Shown here in pieces: positions 45,754-57,012 of a DNA stretch of 64,000 bases. The translations under genes and the position numbers were made by a program. The first letter of the stretch is position 1. Each line of letters starts with the position of its first letter. The notes beneath the pieces are model-generated. The model was not told where the DNA came from. It saw only the letters and a program-made list of their open reading frames with translations, and searched no databases. Source of the stretch: Myxococcus xanthus (GTDB lineage: Bacteria; Myxococcota; Myxococcia; Myxococcales; Myxococcaceae); contig NZ_FNOH01000005.1 of NCBI RefSeq assembly GCF_900106535.1, positions 1 to 64,000 of the forward strand. Reading direction: 5' to 3'.

Positions 45754-47718
45754 TCAGCGCTTCGCCTGTGGGGGTGTGGCCTTCGCGAGGAGTTCGTCGA
45801 GCACCGACGGGTCCGCCAGGGTGCTGGCGTCACCCAGGTTCTCCACCTCGCCCGAGGCAATCTTGCGGAGCATGCGGCGCAGAATCTTCCCGGAGCGCGT
45901 CTTCGGCAGGCCGTTGACCAGCACCACCCGGTCCGGCGTGGCGATGGGGCCAATGACATGCCGAACCTGCTCCTTGAGCGCGCCCACCATCTGCTCGGAG
46001 GCGGACTCCTGCCAGTCCGGCTTCACCGTGACGAACGCGCATACGCCCGTGCCCTTGAGGTCGTGCGGGAAGCCCACCACCGCGGCCTCGGCGACGGCCT
46101 CATGGGCCACCAGCGCGCTCTCCACCTCGGCGGTGCCCAGGCGGTGCCCGGAGACGTTGAGCACGTCGTCCACGCGGCCGGTAATCCAGTAGTACCCATC
46201 CTCGTCGCGGCGGCACCCGTCACCGGTGAAGTACAGGTTGGGGAAGCGCGCGTAGTACGTCTCCTTGAAGCGCTGGTGGTGGCCATACAGCGTGCGAGCC
46301 TGTCCCGGCCACGAGCGCGCCAGACACAGGTTGCCGCTGACGCCGTTGCCTTCGATGACGCGGCCCTCGTCGTCCACCAGCACCGGCTCCACGCCGAAGA
46401 AGGGCAGGGTGGCGGAGCCCGGCTTGGTGGGCGTGGCCCCCGGCAGCGGGGCAATCAGGATGCCGCCCGTCTCCGTCTGCCACCACGTGTCCACCACCGG
46501 GCAGCGGCCTTCGCCCACGACGTCGTGGTACCAGCGCCACACCTCCGGGTTGATGGGCTCGCCCACGCTGCCCAGGAGGCGCAGCGACTGGCGCGAGGAC
46601 TTCTTCACCCACGCGTCACCCTCCTTGATGAGCGAGCGCAGCGCGGTGGGCGCGGTGTAGAGGATGGTGGCCTTGAGGTCGTCCACCACGCGCCACAGCC
46701 GCCCTGCGTCCGGGAAGGTGGGCGTGGACTCGAACATCACCGTGGTGGTGCCGTTCATCAGCGGCCCGTAGAGGATGTAGCTGTGTCCGGTGACCCAGCC
46801 CAGGTCCGCCGCACAGAAGTAGACGTCCTCCGGCTGGATGTCGAAGACGTAGCGGAACGTGGTGGCCGCGTAGACGAGATAGCCGCCGGTGGTGTGCAGC
46901 ACGCCCTTGGGCTTCCCCGTGGAGCCGGAGGTGTAGAGGATGAAGAGCGGATCCTCGGAGTCCATCCACTCCGCGGGACAGACGCCGCGGTGCTTCGCCA
47001 TCTCCGCGTCCAGCCAGTAGTCGCGGCCGGCGAGCATGGGCACTTCCTTGCCCGTGCGGCGCACCACGAGGATGGACTCCACCAGGGACAGGCCCTCCAC
47101 GGCCTCGTCCGCGATGGCCTTGGTGGGCACGAACTTCGGGCCGCGCGGCCCTTCGTTGGCGGTGATGAGCACCTTGGCGCCGGAGTCGAGAATCCGCTCG
47201 CGCAGGGCCTCCGATGAGAAGCCGGCGAACACCACGGAGTGCACCGCGCCGATGCGCGCGCACGCGAGCATGGTGTAGGCCAGCTCCGGCACCATGGGCA
47301 GGTAGATACAGACGCGGTCGCCCTTGCGCACGCCGTGCGCCTTCAGCACGTTGGCCACGCGGCCCACGTGGTGCTGGAGGTCGCGGTAGGTGATGGATTC
47401 GTACTCGCCCGGCTCGTTCTTCGCCCAGATGATGGCGACCTTGCCGGGGCGCTCCGTGGCGTGCCGGTCGATGCAGTTGTAGGCCGCGTTGAGCTTGCCG
47501 CCGCCGAACCAGGAGAAGTCCACCTGTTCGGCGTCCAGGTCCATGATGGCGTCTGGCTTGTGGAACCAGGTGAGCTGTTCAGCCATCTCACTCCAGAAGG
47601 CCTCGGGCTGCTGGATGCTGCGCTGGTAGAGGCGCTGGTAGTCCTCCAGGCTCTTCACGTGGGCTTTGCGGCTGAAGGCGTCCTTCGTGGGAATGAGCGC
47701 TTCCTGCGTCTGGGCCAT
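45754..47718 (-). CDS. acs: Acetate-CoA ligase (acetyl-CoA synthetase, AMP-forming)
   Basis: 654 aa. It activates acetate with ATP and CoA. Landmarks are [15 protein letters not shown] (AMP-binding P-loop), [34 protein letters not shown], and the C-terminal [11 protein letters not shown], whose Lys is the site of reversible acetylation in other bacteria. Length equals the E. coli enzyme. AAGGAA lies upstream of the ATG. It is second in the operon behind the porin gene (28 bp) and ahead of DUF485/actP, so uptake and activation of acetate are expressed together. Confidence 0.97.
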   Translation of the reverse strand: MAQTQEALIPTKDAFSRKAHVKSLEDYQRLYQRSIQQPEAFWSEMAEQLTWFHKPDAIMDLDAEQVDFSWFGGGKLNAAYNCIDRHATERPGKVAIIWAKNEPGEYESITYRDLQHHVGRVANVLKAHGVRKGDRVCIYLPMVPELAYTMLACARIGAVHSVVFAGFSSEALRERILDSGAKVLITANEGPRGPKFVPTKAIADEAVEGLSLVESILVVRRTGKEVPMLAGRDYWLDAEMAKHRGVCPAEWMDSEDPLFILYTSGSTGKPKGVLHTTGGYLVYAATTFRYVFDIQPEDVYFCAADLGWVTGHSYILYGPLMNGTTTVMFESTPTFPDAGRLWRVVDDLKATILYTAPTALRSLIKEGDAWVKKSSRQSLRLLGSVGEPINPEVWRWYHDVVGEGRCPVVDTWWQTETGGILIAPLPGATPTKPGSATLPFFGVEPVLVDDEGRVIEGNGVSGNLCLARSWPGQARTLYGHHQRFKETYYARFPNLYFTGDGCRRDEDGYYWITGRVDDVLNVSGHRLGTAEVESALVAHEAVAEAAVVGFPHDLKGTGVCAFVTVKPDWQESASEQMVGALKEQVRHVIGPIATPDRVVLVNGLPKTRSGKILRRMLRKIASGEVENLGDASTLADPSVLDELLAKATPPQAKR

Positions 47719-47746
47719 CGTTGGCTTCCTTGGGAGTGGAGGAGGG

Positions 47747-48853
47747 TTAGTAGAAGAGCTGGAGCTGGCTCGTGCCCGTCACGGCGGCACGTGCCTGGGA
47801 GATGTCGCCCGTCCACGCGACGGCGACCTCTGTCCGGAGGTTGAGCGTGTGCTTCTGGAACCAGATGTTGAAGCCGGGCTTGAGCGCGAGCAGGTCCTGG
47901 CCGTCCACGCGCGCCTTGAAGTACTCGCCGGAGATGAGCGGCTGGAACTTGCCGAAGCGCCAGCCCGTCTCCGCGTAGAGCCCTGTGCCGCTCTGCGGGT
48001 TGTCCAAGCCCTGGCGGTAGTGGAAGAGGGTGGCGTTGAAGACGAACTCCTGGTCGTTCGCCAGGGGCACGTCGAGGAACACGTCCGCGGCCGTGCCCAA
48101 CGAATCATGGAGACCGGATTCCGTGGACACCGCCTTGGGCTGGTAGTCGGCGCCGATGCCCACCGACAAGCGCGGCTCGGAGGCGAAGTAGATGCCTTGG
48201 AAGAAGAGGTCCTCCTCGCGCGTGAAGAAGTTCCAGCGCGCCATCGCCGTGATGCGAGGCAAATCGTCCGGGTTGAGCACGGTGCCATCCGGGGTCGTCT
48301 TGCCGTTGACGCCATTGAAGATGGCGGCCCGGAATCCCAAGGGGCCGGCGAAGCCGCGGACCTGCACGCCGATGTCCCGCCACACCTTGCCCACGCCAGG
48401 TGCCCAGCGGACCAGGCTGGAGTGGTAGTCCACGGCCTGCAACGCGACGGCGCCCTGGAGGACATGGCGCGTCAGCGGTGGCAGCAGCATGCCCACGTCA
48501 ATCCAGACTTTCTCCGCCACCTCGTAGGAGATGAACGCGTCCTGGATGAAGAAGGCGACGTTCCAGTCGCCGTTCTTGCCGAAGTTGGGCTGGTCCGTCT
48601 CGGCGAAGAACGACAGCTTCTGGGTGATGTGGCCGAAGACGAGCAGGCGCGTGCGCCGCAGGAACATGTCGGAGCTGGGGCCGCCGGACGGCGCGCCTTC
48701 GTCGACAATCTGGAGCTGCGGCTGCAGGAGGATGGCGACGTTGAGGTAGGACTCCTCGCTGATGGGAATCTTGAATGCGCTCGACGGAGTGGCTGACAGC
48801 AGGACCGCGAGCGCGGCCATGAACGACAGCATGCGTGCGGGGGCAGTGCGCAT
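47747..48853 (-). CDS. Outer-membrane porin, phosphate-selective porin (OprO/P)-like
   Basis: About 368 aa. Signal peptide [26 protein letters not shown], then alternating amphipathic beta-strands and a C-terminal aromatic ending (QLQLFY), hallmarks of an outer-membrane barrel. The motif [26 protein letters not shown] resembles the porin O/P family. As first gene of the acetate operon it probably lets small organic anions across the outer membrane (inference). The sigma-54 promoter predicts a 2-base leader for this ATG. An ATG at 48832 is the alternative but gives a signal peptide with no positive charge. Neither has a clear ribosome site. Confidence 0.82.
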   Translation of the reverse strand: MRTAPARMLSFMAALAVLLSATPSSAFKIPISEESYLNVAILLQPQLQIVDEGAPSGGPSSDMFLRRTRLLVFGHITQKLSFFAETDQPNFGKNGDWNVAFFIQDAFISYEVAEKVWIDVGMLLPPLTRHVLQGAVALQAVDYHSSLVRWAPGVGKVWRDIGVQVRGFAGPLGFRAAIFNGVNGKTTPDGTVLNPDDLPRITAMARWNFFTREEDLFFQGIYFASEPRLSVGIGADYQPKAVSTESGLHDSLGTAADVFLDVPLANDQEFVFNATLFHYRQGLDNPQSGTGLYAETGWRFGKFQPLISGEYFKARVDGQDLLALKPGFNIWFQKHTLNLRTEVAVAWTGDISQARAAVTGTSQLQLFY

Positions 48854-48865
48854 GCCCCAGCACAG

Positions 48866-48881
48866 AGCAACGTGTCTGCCA
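48866..48881 (-). promoter_or_regulatory. Sigma-54 (-24/-12) promoter of the porin-acs-actP operon
   Basis: Read leftward, TGGCA-N6-TTGCT has GG (48880-48879) and GC (48868-48867) separated by exactly 10 bases, and fits the consensus TGGCACG-N4-TTGCW at 10 of 12 defined positions. The predicted transcription start is near 48855. It is the best sigma-54 element I found in the window, and it sits downstream of phased palindromes and near an NtrC-type activator gene. Confidence 0.75.
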
Positions 48882-48933
48882 ACGCGCCGCGCTCGGAGAT
48901 TCAAGACGTTGCAGGTTGGCTCGGCGCGTCAGG

Positions 48934-48997
48934 ACGTTACCGAAGGTGACGTTCGCGTTACCGCGGTAACGCTTCATGCGCTGCGTCGTAACGCTTC
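48934..48997. promoter_or_regulatory. Phased palindrome array, probable enhancer (UAS) for a sigma-54 activator
   Basis: Site 1 (48934-48952) is ACGTTACC-GAA-GGTGACGT, one mismatch. Site 2 (48955-48972) is the perfect 18-bp palindrome GCGTTACCGCGGTAACGC. CGTTACC begins at 48935 and 48956; GTAACGCTTC begins at 48967 and 48988. Both pairs are exactly 21 bp apart, two helical turns. The array is about 80-140 bp upstream of the predicted start, the usual place for an NtrC-family enhancer. Confidence 0.72.
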
Positions 48998-49007
48998 GCG
49001 CGCGGCG

Positions 49008-49835
49008 TCAGGTCTGCTTGGAGTTCGAGTGGTCGCCTGTCTTTCCTAGCAGGTATCCACCATGGCTGATGGCCAGCAGGGCGAGCATGCCTTGCGACAG
49101 GGCGGGCATCGCGTGGGTCGTCCCGCGCGCCACCGACATGGCCACGTCCATGAAGTAGCCCACCGCTGCGATGAGCGTGAAATAGAACATCTGCACCTTG
49201 GCCAGGTCGATGTGCGCGGTGTTGCCCACCTCGTCTCCCTGGAACATGTCCGCCATGCGCGCGTCCGTCATGTTCGCGTTGGCGTAGAGCACGCCCTGGC
49301 GGTGAGCGTCGATGTCCGCGGGGGCCTCCGCGAGTTGGACGGAGGTGTTCTGCACCAGCTTCTCGTCCGGGCTGCGCGCACGCTTGCCGCCCAGCACCAG
49401 CGGTGTGCCCAGAAGGGACGTGGTGGAGATGCCCATGGCAATCCAGAGCTCCTGGGGGATGTCGACCCCCACTGCGTTGGGCGCGCCCGACTTCACGCGG
49501 GAGAGCGTCATCGTCAGGTAGCCCGCCATCACCACCACGGTCCACACGAGCGCCTGGAATCGGGAGAGGCTCATCAGGTTGCGCTCACTGATGAGCAGCG
49601 CCAGCGGCACGCCCGCGATGGCCTTTCCCAACACCAGCAGGAAGCCGGTGAGCATGGCGGCCGTTCCGAGCAGGTTCCATCCCGGCGGCAGGAACCATGT
49701 CGTGGTGATGATGGCCATGGGCATGACCGTGGTGAGCACCACCATCCGCCCGTACTCCGCGCGAGGAACGACGCCAACGATTTCCCCCGCGCGATTGCCA
49801 GCCCCACTGCCAATCACAGGCACGCTGTCTGCCAT
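49008..49835 (-). CDS. Multi-pass membrane protein, function unknown
   Basis: 275 aa with about five or six membrane segments (VVLTTVMPMAIITTTWFL, LLGTAAMLTGFLLVLGKAI, ALVWTVVVMAGYLTMTL, MFYFTLIAAVGYFMDVAM, then MLALLAISHGGYLL) and a soluble loop of about 70 residues between the fourth and fifth. No family recognised. It lies between the response-regulator gene and the enhancer array, on the same strand, but its stop is upstream of the operon promoter, so it is a separate unit. Confidence 0.75.
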   Translation of the reverse strand: MADSVPVIGSGAGNRAGEIVGVVPRAEYGRMVVLTTVMPMAIITTTWFLPPGWNLLGTAAMLTGFLLVLGKAIAGVPLALLISERNLMSLSRFQALVWTVVVMAGYLTMTLSRVKSGAPNAVGVDIPQELWIAMGISTTSLLGTPLVLGGKRARSPDEKLVQNTSVQLAEAPADIDAHRQGVLYANANMTDARMADMFQGDEVGNTAHIDLAKVQMFYFTLIAAVGYFMDVAMSVARGTTHAMPALSQGMLALLAISHGGYLLGKTGDHSNSKQT

Positions 49836-49971
49836 GAGCTCCCCCCAACGGTGTGTTGGCGGAAATCCTAGCGATGGGGCGCGGCAGGCGTTCCGCTGTG
49901 CCGGGGCGGCGCCCCTGGTGGACGGGCTTCCAGCACTGGAGGGCAGTGGACAGACGCGAGGGCGCCGTGCC

Positions 49972-51350
<1,379 letters not shown>

Positions 51351-51354
<4 letters not shown>

Positions 51355-54323
51355 GCCGGGGCCTCCCGCTCGGGGTTCACGCTGGCTTCCATCCGGCGTG
51401 GCTCCGGAAGGCTCACCACGATGCTAGTCCCTCCCCCCTGCCGCTTGTCCACCTGCATCGTTCCGCCGTGCTCTCGGACGATGCCCGCCGCGAGCGCCAG
51501 GCCCAGGCCCGTTCCCTCGCCGGGGCCCTTCGTGGTGAAGAAGGGCTCGAACACGCGCTGCGCCAGCTCGGTGGGAATCCCGTGTCCCCGGTCCATGACG
51601 CGCAGGCGCACCGCGCTACCGTCGATGTCCGCTTCCAGCTCCACCACGCCGTGCTCGGGTGAGGCGTCCATCGCGTTGGTCAGCAGGTTGACGAGCACCT
51701 GCTCCAGCCGCTGCGCGTCGCCTTGCACCTCCAGGCCCTCTGGACAGCGATGCTCGAAGCTCACCCCATGCTGCTTGCGTGCCAGCCGCGCCAGTTGCAC
51801 GGCTTCGCTCAGCAGTGGCGCCACGGCGACGCGCGTGAAGGGCCGCGCCTGTCCGCCCACCGTGCCTTCGTGGCTGAAGCCCACCAGCGTCCGGACGATG
51901 GCGTCGATGCGCCGGCATTGCTGGAGGATGAGCCCCGCGCGCTCCTGCACCGCCGCCGGGTCCTCCAACTCGTACTTGAGGTTCTGCGTCAGGCTGGCGA
52001 TGGCCGTCAGCGGGTTGCCAATCTCATGGGCCACGCCCGCGGCCACGCGCCCCAGTGAGGCCAGCCGGTCCTGATGCGCCATGCGCGCGTCCACGGCCTT
52101 TCGTGCCGTGAAGTCCTCCACCAGGAGGGCCATGCCCTCGGACGAGCCCGTGCCCTGCTCCGCGGGAGAGAGCCGCGAGCGGTGCAGCCGGAGAATGCGC
52201 TCGACGCCCGCCACGGTGACACGTGTCTCCGTGTCTCCGTCCACACCGCTGGCGAAACCGGACAGCAGCGGGCCCCAGGGGGCGGGCAGGGCATCCAGGG
52301 GATGGCCACGCACGGTGTCCACCGGCACGCCGGAGAGCTGCTCGAGCGTCGCGTTCCAGATGACGACCTCACCATCCGGCCCCACGGCGCAGACGCCCAC
52401 CGGGAGGTCCTCCAGGATGCGGCGCAGGTAGCGGCGCACGGCCTCCAGCGCGGGCACCGGGCCTTGCAGTCCCCGCGCGTCGCGAAGGCGCTCCTCGACG
52501 AAGCGGAGTTGTTCGGCCAGGGCGGTGCGCGCGCCGGGCTCCAGCCGCAGCGCCTCCTCCACCGTTATGCGCGCGAGCACGGGGCCCAGCAGTCCCGACA
52601 GGTTTCGCTCCACGCCGTCGCGCAGGCGGCGCAGCTCGGAGGGCCGGCGCTCGTCCTGCGGCAGCGACAGGGAATTCAGCGCCCGGTCCACCTCCGCCGT
52701 CGCGGCCTCCTCACCCAGCAGCGGGGCCAGCTTGCGGCGGAACTCGTCGGGCGAGCCCGCCACCACGCCGCCCGCGGCGGGCGCGGCCTCCTCGCGTGTG
52801 CAGGCCCGCGCGGCCTCTGCTTCCTCGGCGGACTGGCGCGTCGCCAGCGACACGCCGATGAAGGCCAGCCCGTTGAGCGTGAGCGAGGCGAAGGTGGCGA
52901 AGCCCCAGGGCTCACTGTCGGAGAACCCGAGCAGCGCCGCCATGCGATGCGTCCACGCGACGACGCCCGGCGACGCCCACAGGGGCACCACCAGTGTCAG
53001 GAGCCAGAGGCTGGCGCCCACCGCCAGGCCCGTCAGCAGCCCGGCGCGCGTGCCCCGCTTCCAGAACAGCAGCCCCAGCACGCCCGGGATGAACTGCGCC
53101 ACCGCGACGAAGGACACCAGCCCCAGGTCCACCAGTCCCGTGCCGCGGATGTTCAGCAGCCAGTGGAAGCCGTAGCCGGCCAGGATGATGATGCCGATGA
53201 ACAGCCGGCGCGCCCACAGCAGCCAGCCGTATAGATGCGGCTGCCCGCGTGCGTAGCCCAGCGGCAGCACCAGGTGCGTGAGGCACATGGGCGCCAGGGC
53301 CAGTGTGGTGACGATGACCATGGCGCTGGCCGCGGAGACACCGCCCAGGAAGGCACCCAGCGCCAGCCACGTGGCGCCGCGTGACGCGGGCACCGCCAGC
53401 ACGTGGAAGTCCGCGGGCCAGGGCAGTCCCAGCGCCTCGCCGCTCCAGAGCACCACGGGGACGACCAGGTTCATCACCAGCAACAGCAGCGGGAAGGCCC
53501 AGGTGGCGGTGGCCAGTCCCTCACGCTCCGGGGCCTCGGTGAAGGCCACGTGGTAGCTGCGAGGCGTGAGGAACGCGGCCGCGCAAGAGAGCACCAGCAG
53601 CGGTGCCCAAGAGGCGTCTCGCGCCGGGCGCTGAAGTGCGTCGATGGCCTCTGGATGCGCGTCGACCCAGGCCAACAGCCCGTCCACGCCGCCGAACACG
53701 TTGGAGACCGCCCAGACACCCACGGCCACCAGTGCGACGAGCTTCACCGCGGACTCGAAGGCGATGGCCAGCATCAGGCCTTCGTGCCGCTCGCGCGGAG
53801 TGAGGTGCCGTGCGCCGAAGAGGACGGAGAAGACGGTGAGGACCGCGCAGAAGCCCAGGCCCACCAGCGTGGGAGACGCGGAGGGACTGAGCACGCGCGC
53901 GGACTCCACGACGGCCCGCACCTGGAGCGCCAGATAGGGGAGGCTGCCCGCCAGCAGGAACAGTGTCACCGCCGTACCGGTGGATTGCCCCGGGTAGCGG
54001 AAGGCCAGCACGTCCGCTAGCGACGTGAGCTGCAACTCGCGGGACAGGCGCAGCAGCGGGCGCCACAGCACGGGTATCAGCAGGCACGCCAGGGTGACGC
54101 CCAGGTAGATGCCCAGGTAGCGGAAGCCATGCCGGGCCGCGTAGCCCACGCTGCCGAAGTAGGACCACGATGTGGCGTACACGCCCAGGGCCAGCGCGTA
54201 GACGAGCGGATGCTGGGTGATGCGCGCGGGGATGGCGCCTCGCTCCGCCGCGTAGGCCACCAGGAAGAGCACCAGCAGGTAGGCGACGGACGCGGCGACG
54301 AGCGAACCGAGCTCGAGCGTCAT
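51351..54323 (-). CDS. Sensor histidine kinase with sodium/solute symporter sensor domain (CrbS-like)
   Basis: About 990 aa. Residues 1-480 carry about 13 membrane helices of the SSS transporter fold (YATSWSYFGSVGYAARHGFRYLG, then LTSLADVLAFRYPGQSTG). A linker and a PAS-like segment (DLPVGVCAVGPDGEVVIWN) follow. The HisKA box has His766 in AAGVAHEIGNPLTAI, and a HATPase domain has NLLTNAMDAS and GTGLGLALAAGI. CrbS of Vibrio and Pseudomonas has this design and controls acs. The ATG at 54321-54323 overlaps the stop of a 64-aa gene. Whether the SSS part still transports is unknown. Confidence 0.93.
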
Positions 54324-54514
54324 GGGCCACGACTCCGGTGCGCCGCCCAGCCGCCCAGGAGGATGACGCCCAGCCACACCGCGAAGGGCAGGTACCCCGG
54401 CGCGCCCTCCGCCAGCCACAGTCGGCGCAGGGGAGAGCCGAAGAGGAGCACCGCGACGGCGAAGACGAGCAGCGACGGCATCACGGGGGCGTCGGGCTCG
54501 GTAGGGCGCTTCAT
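54320..54514 (-). CDS. 64-aa membrane protein coupled to the sensor kinase
   Basis: Two predicted membrane helices (PSLLVFAVAVLLFGSPL and YLPFAVWLGVILLGGWAA) and short basic ends. Its TGA overlaps the ATG of the sensor kinase (ATGA), so it is the first gene of the three-gene regulatory unit. Small partners are common next to SSS transporters; here it could be a subunit of the symporter-like sensor. The longer open frame reaching 55276 has no membrane-protein character upstream of this Met. Confidence 0.75.
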   Translation of the reverse strand: MKRPTEPDAPVMPSLLVFAVAVLLFGSPLRRLWLAEGAPGYLPFAVWLGVILLGGWAAHRSRGP

Positions 54515-54748
54515 GGTGGCGAGGATACCAGCCGTGTCGCCTTCGGGTGACGAAGCCACCACGTGCGTCGTGTGGACGCGGTGGGCCTGTTCGCCGGGCG
54601 CGGGAGGAGCATCCTCACGGCGCACCTGCTGTCCGGACGTGGGCGCACGGGCCTGCCTGGCCGTGGATTGAGGCTCGACAGGCAGGCCGGGCCGTCCTGA
54701 GAATGCGGACGGCCGAGCGGCGCCTGCGTGCGCCATCGGGGAACGGAG

Positions 54749-55936
54749 ATGTGCGTGGAGACGCAGCCTGGCGACTTTGGACCGCCGCGAGACGAACGTG
54801 AGATGGCCGCCGTCGCGGACATCATGATGCAGTCGTATGCCCTGTCCCCCGCAGACATCGCCGCCTGGGTGCAGCGGGTGTCGCGGCCGGACCTGCGGTT
54901 GTTGCGCGAGGGCGGCGAGGTGGCGGCCACGCTCGTGTTCATCCGCATGGGGCAGTGGTACGGCGGGCGCAGCGTGCCCGTCATCGGCGTGGGCGGCGTG
55001 GGCGTGTCTCCCGTCCACCGGGGACGCGGCACCGCCACGCGACTGATGCAGCACCTGCTGCGCGAGGCTCGCGCGACGGGCGCTCCGCTGTCGGTGCTCT
55101 ATCCCGCGACGCAGCCGCTCTACCGGCGCGTGGGGTACGAGCACGCGGGCACGCGGCAGGAGATCCGCATCCAGGTCCCATCGCTGAACTTCAGTGAGCG
55201 GACGTTGTCGCTCCGGGCCATCGAGGAGAAGGACACGCAGGCCATCGTCCTGAGCTACCAGCGCCACGCGCGTCACCGGCCGGGCTGGCTGGACCGCGGG
55301 GACTTCTCATGGGGCCGCGTTCGCAACATGCGCGGCGAGGTGGCACATGGCTACCTGGTGGAGGGCAGCGCCGGTGTGGAGGGCTACCTCTACGTCATCC
55401 GCCGGCAGCTCAAGGACTTCAATCAGGAGCTGTTCCTCACCGACGTCGTGGCCCATACGCCCGCGGCGGCGCGGAGGATTCTGAGCTTCCTGGGGGACCA
55501 CCGTTCCCTGGCCACGGATGTCTTCTGGTACGGCGGCGTGGACGACCCGCTGCTCCTGCTGCTTCGCGAGCAGACGTACGCGGTGAAGCAGGCCACGCAC
55601 TGGATGGTGCGGGTGCTGGACGTGGCCTCCGCGTTGGAGGCGCGCGGCTGGCCGGAGGGACTCTCCGGCACCCTCCATCTGGACGTCGAGGACGACCTCT
55701 TCCCGGAGAACCAGGGCCGCTTCGTGCTGGAGGTCTCGGACGGTCAGGCGCGCGTGCGCCGTGGCGGCGACGGAGGCCTGCGGCTGCACGTGCGATACCT
55801 GGCGCCGCTCTACACCGGTCACCTGTCCGCGGCGTCGCTGCGGGCCATGGGCGCGCTGGAGGGTGATGATGCCTCGGTGCGCGCGGCGGGCAGTCTCTTC
55901 GCCGGGGCACCGCCCTCCCTGCGCGACATGTTCTGA
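54749..55936 (+). CDS. GNAT acetyltransferase, Eis type
   Basis: About 395 aa. The N-terminal GNAT domain has the acetyl-CoA loop VGVSPVHRGRGTATRLM. A second GNAT-like half and a C-terminal SCP2-like domain (LHLDVEDDLFPENQGRFVLEV; LAPLYTGHLSAASL) follow, as in Mycobacterium Eis. The chain ends with a Phe (DMF), as Eis enzymes do; their C-terminal carboxylate is used in catalysis. Eis proteins acetylate aminoglycosides or protein lysines; the substrate here is unknown. The start has GGAG just before the ATG at 54749. Confidence 0.88.
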   Translation: MCVETQPGDFGPPRDEREMAAVADIMMQSYALSPADIAAWVQRVSRPDLRLLREGGEVAATLVFIRMGQWYGGRSVPVIGVGGVGVSPVHRGRGTATRLMQHLLREARATGAPLSVLYPATQPLYRRVGYEHAGTRQEIRIQVPSLNFSERTLSLRAIEEKDTQAIVLSYQRHARHRPGWLDRGDFSWGRVRNMRGEVAHGYLVEGSAGVEGYLYVIRRQLKDFNQELFLTDVVAHTPAAARRILSFLGDHRSLATDVFWYGGVDDPLLLLLREQTYAVKQATHWMVRVLDVASALEARGWPEGLSGTLHLDVEDDLFPENQGRFVLEVSDGQARVRRGGDGGLRLHVRYLAPLYTGHLSAASLRAMGALEGDDASVRAAGSLFAGAPPSLRDMF

Positions 55937-56013
55937 CCCGGGCCGGGCGCTCTATCGGGCCCGGCGCGGGAGTGCTAGGAGCGCAAGCAGTCCTTCACAG
56001 GAGCGTGCAGGCA

Positions 56014-57009
56014 ATGCGGGCATTCGTCACCGGTGGTTCAGGCTTCGTGGGCAGGCACCTCCTCACCGCACTGAAGGTGCGCGGGACGCCCGCTCGGGCC
56101 CTGGCGCGCTCCGCCGCGGCACGGGCCTCGGTGACGGAGGCCGGCGGGGAGCCCTTCGAGGGCGACCTGTCGGACGTGGAGAAGCTGAAGGCGGGCATGG
56201 AGGGCTGTGACACCGTCTTCCATTGCGCCGCGGTGGTGAAGGGCTGGGGCGCGCGCAGCGAGTTCTACGAGACGAACGTGCGCGGCACGGAGCGGGTGCT
56301 GGAGGCGGCGCGCGCCGCGGGCGTCAAGCGGCTGGTCCACGTCAGCACGGAGGCGGTGCTGGCGGATGGCTCGCCCCTGGAGCGGGTGGATGAGACGATG
56401 CCCCTGCCCGAGCGCCCCATCGGCGACTATCCCTCCACCAAGGGCGAGGCGGAGCGCCGGGTGCTCAGCGTGAATGCGCCGGACTTCGTCACCGTGGTGG
56501 TGCGTCCCCGCTTCATCTGGGGCGCCGGTGACACGTCACTGCTGCCGCAGTTCCAGGAGGCGGTGCGGACCGGGCGCTTCCGGTGGTTCGGCGGTGGCCG
56601 TTACCTGACGTCCACCTGCCACGTGGCCAACTGCGTGGAGGGCATGCTGCTGGCGGCGGAGAAGGGCCGTGGCGGCGAGGCCTATTTCCTCACCGACGGG
56701 GAACCCGTGGAGTTCCGGGGCTTCATCACCGCCATGCTCGCGACGCAGGGCGTGGACGCGGGCGAGCGCACCCTGCCATACGGCGTGGCCGCGACGGTGG
56801 CCTCGGTGGGGGACTTGCTGTGGGGCACCTTCGGCCTGGGCGGCAGGCCTCCGCTCACCCGCACCGAGGTGCTGCTCATGGGGCGGGAGGTGACGGTGCG
56901 GGACGACAAGGCCCGCCGGGAGCTGGGGTATGAGGGCCGCCGCTCCCGTGAAGAAGGGCTCCGCGAGATGAAGGCGGAGCATCAGGACACGGCGTCGCGT
57001 ATGCTCTGA
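56014..57009 (+). CDS. NAD-dependent epimerase/dehydratase (extended SDR)
   Basis: 331-aa extended short-chain dehydrogenase. The Rossmann loop is GGSGFVGRHL at the N-terminus, followed by the VFHCAAVVKG strand and the YPSTKGEAER active-site motif, which has the YxxxK tyrosine and lysine. It resembles 3-beta-hydroxysteroid dehydrogenase or dihydroflavonol reductase-like members. An AGGAG lies upstream of ATG 56014; an earlier open frame from 55972 lacks the Rossmann start. It is followed by the WGR gene after 3 bp, so they are co-transcribed. Substrate unknown. Confidence 0.88.
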   Translation: MRAFVTGGSGFVGRHLLTALKVRGTPARALARSAAARASVTEAGGEPFEGDLSDVEKLKAGMEGCDTVFHCAAVVKGWGARSEFYETNVRGTERVLEAARAAGVKRLVHVSTEAVLADGSPLERVDETMPLPERPIGDYPSTKGEAERRVLSVNAPDFVTVVVRPRFIWGAGDTSLLPQFQEAVRTGRFRWFGGGRYLTSTCHVANCVEGMLLAAEKGRGGEAYFLTDGEPVEFRGFITAMLATQGVDAGERTLPYGVAATVASVGDLLWGTFGLGGRPPLTRTEVLLMGREVTVRDDKARRELGYEGRRSREEGLREMKAEHQDTASRML

Positions 57010-57012
57010 GGC

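Noticed and set aside
48955-48972. Palindrome as a Rho-independent terminator for the gene ending at 49008
   Set aside because: The arms meet with no loop, no T tract follows, and the motif recurs at 21-bp spacing, which fits protein binding better than an RNA hairpin.
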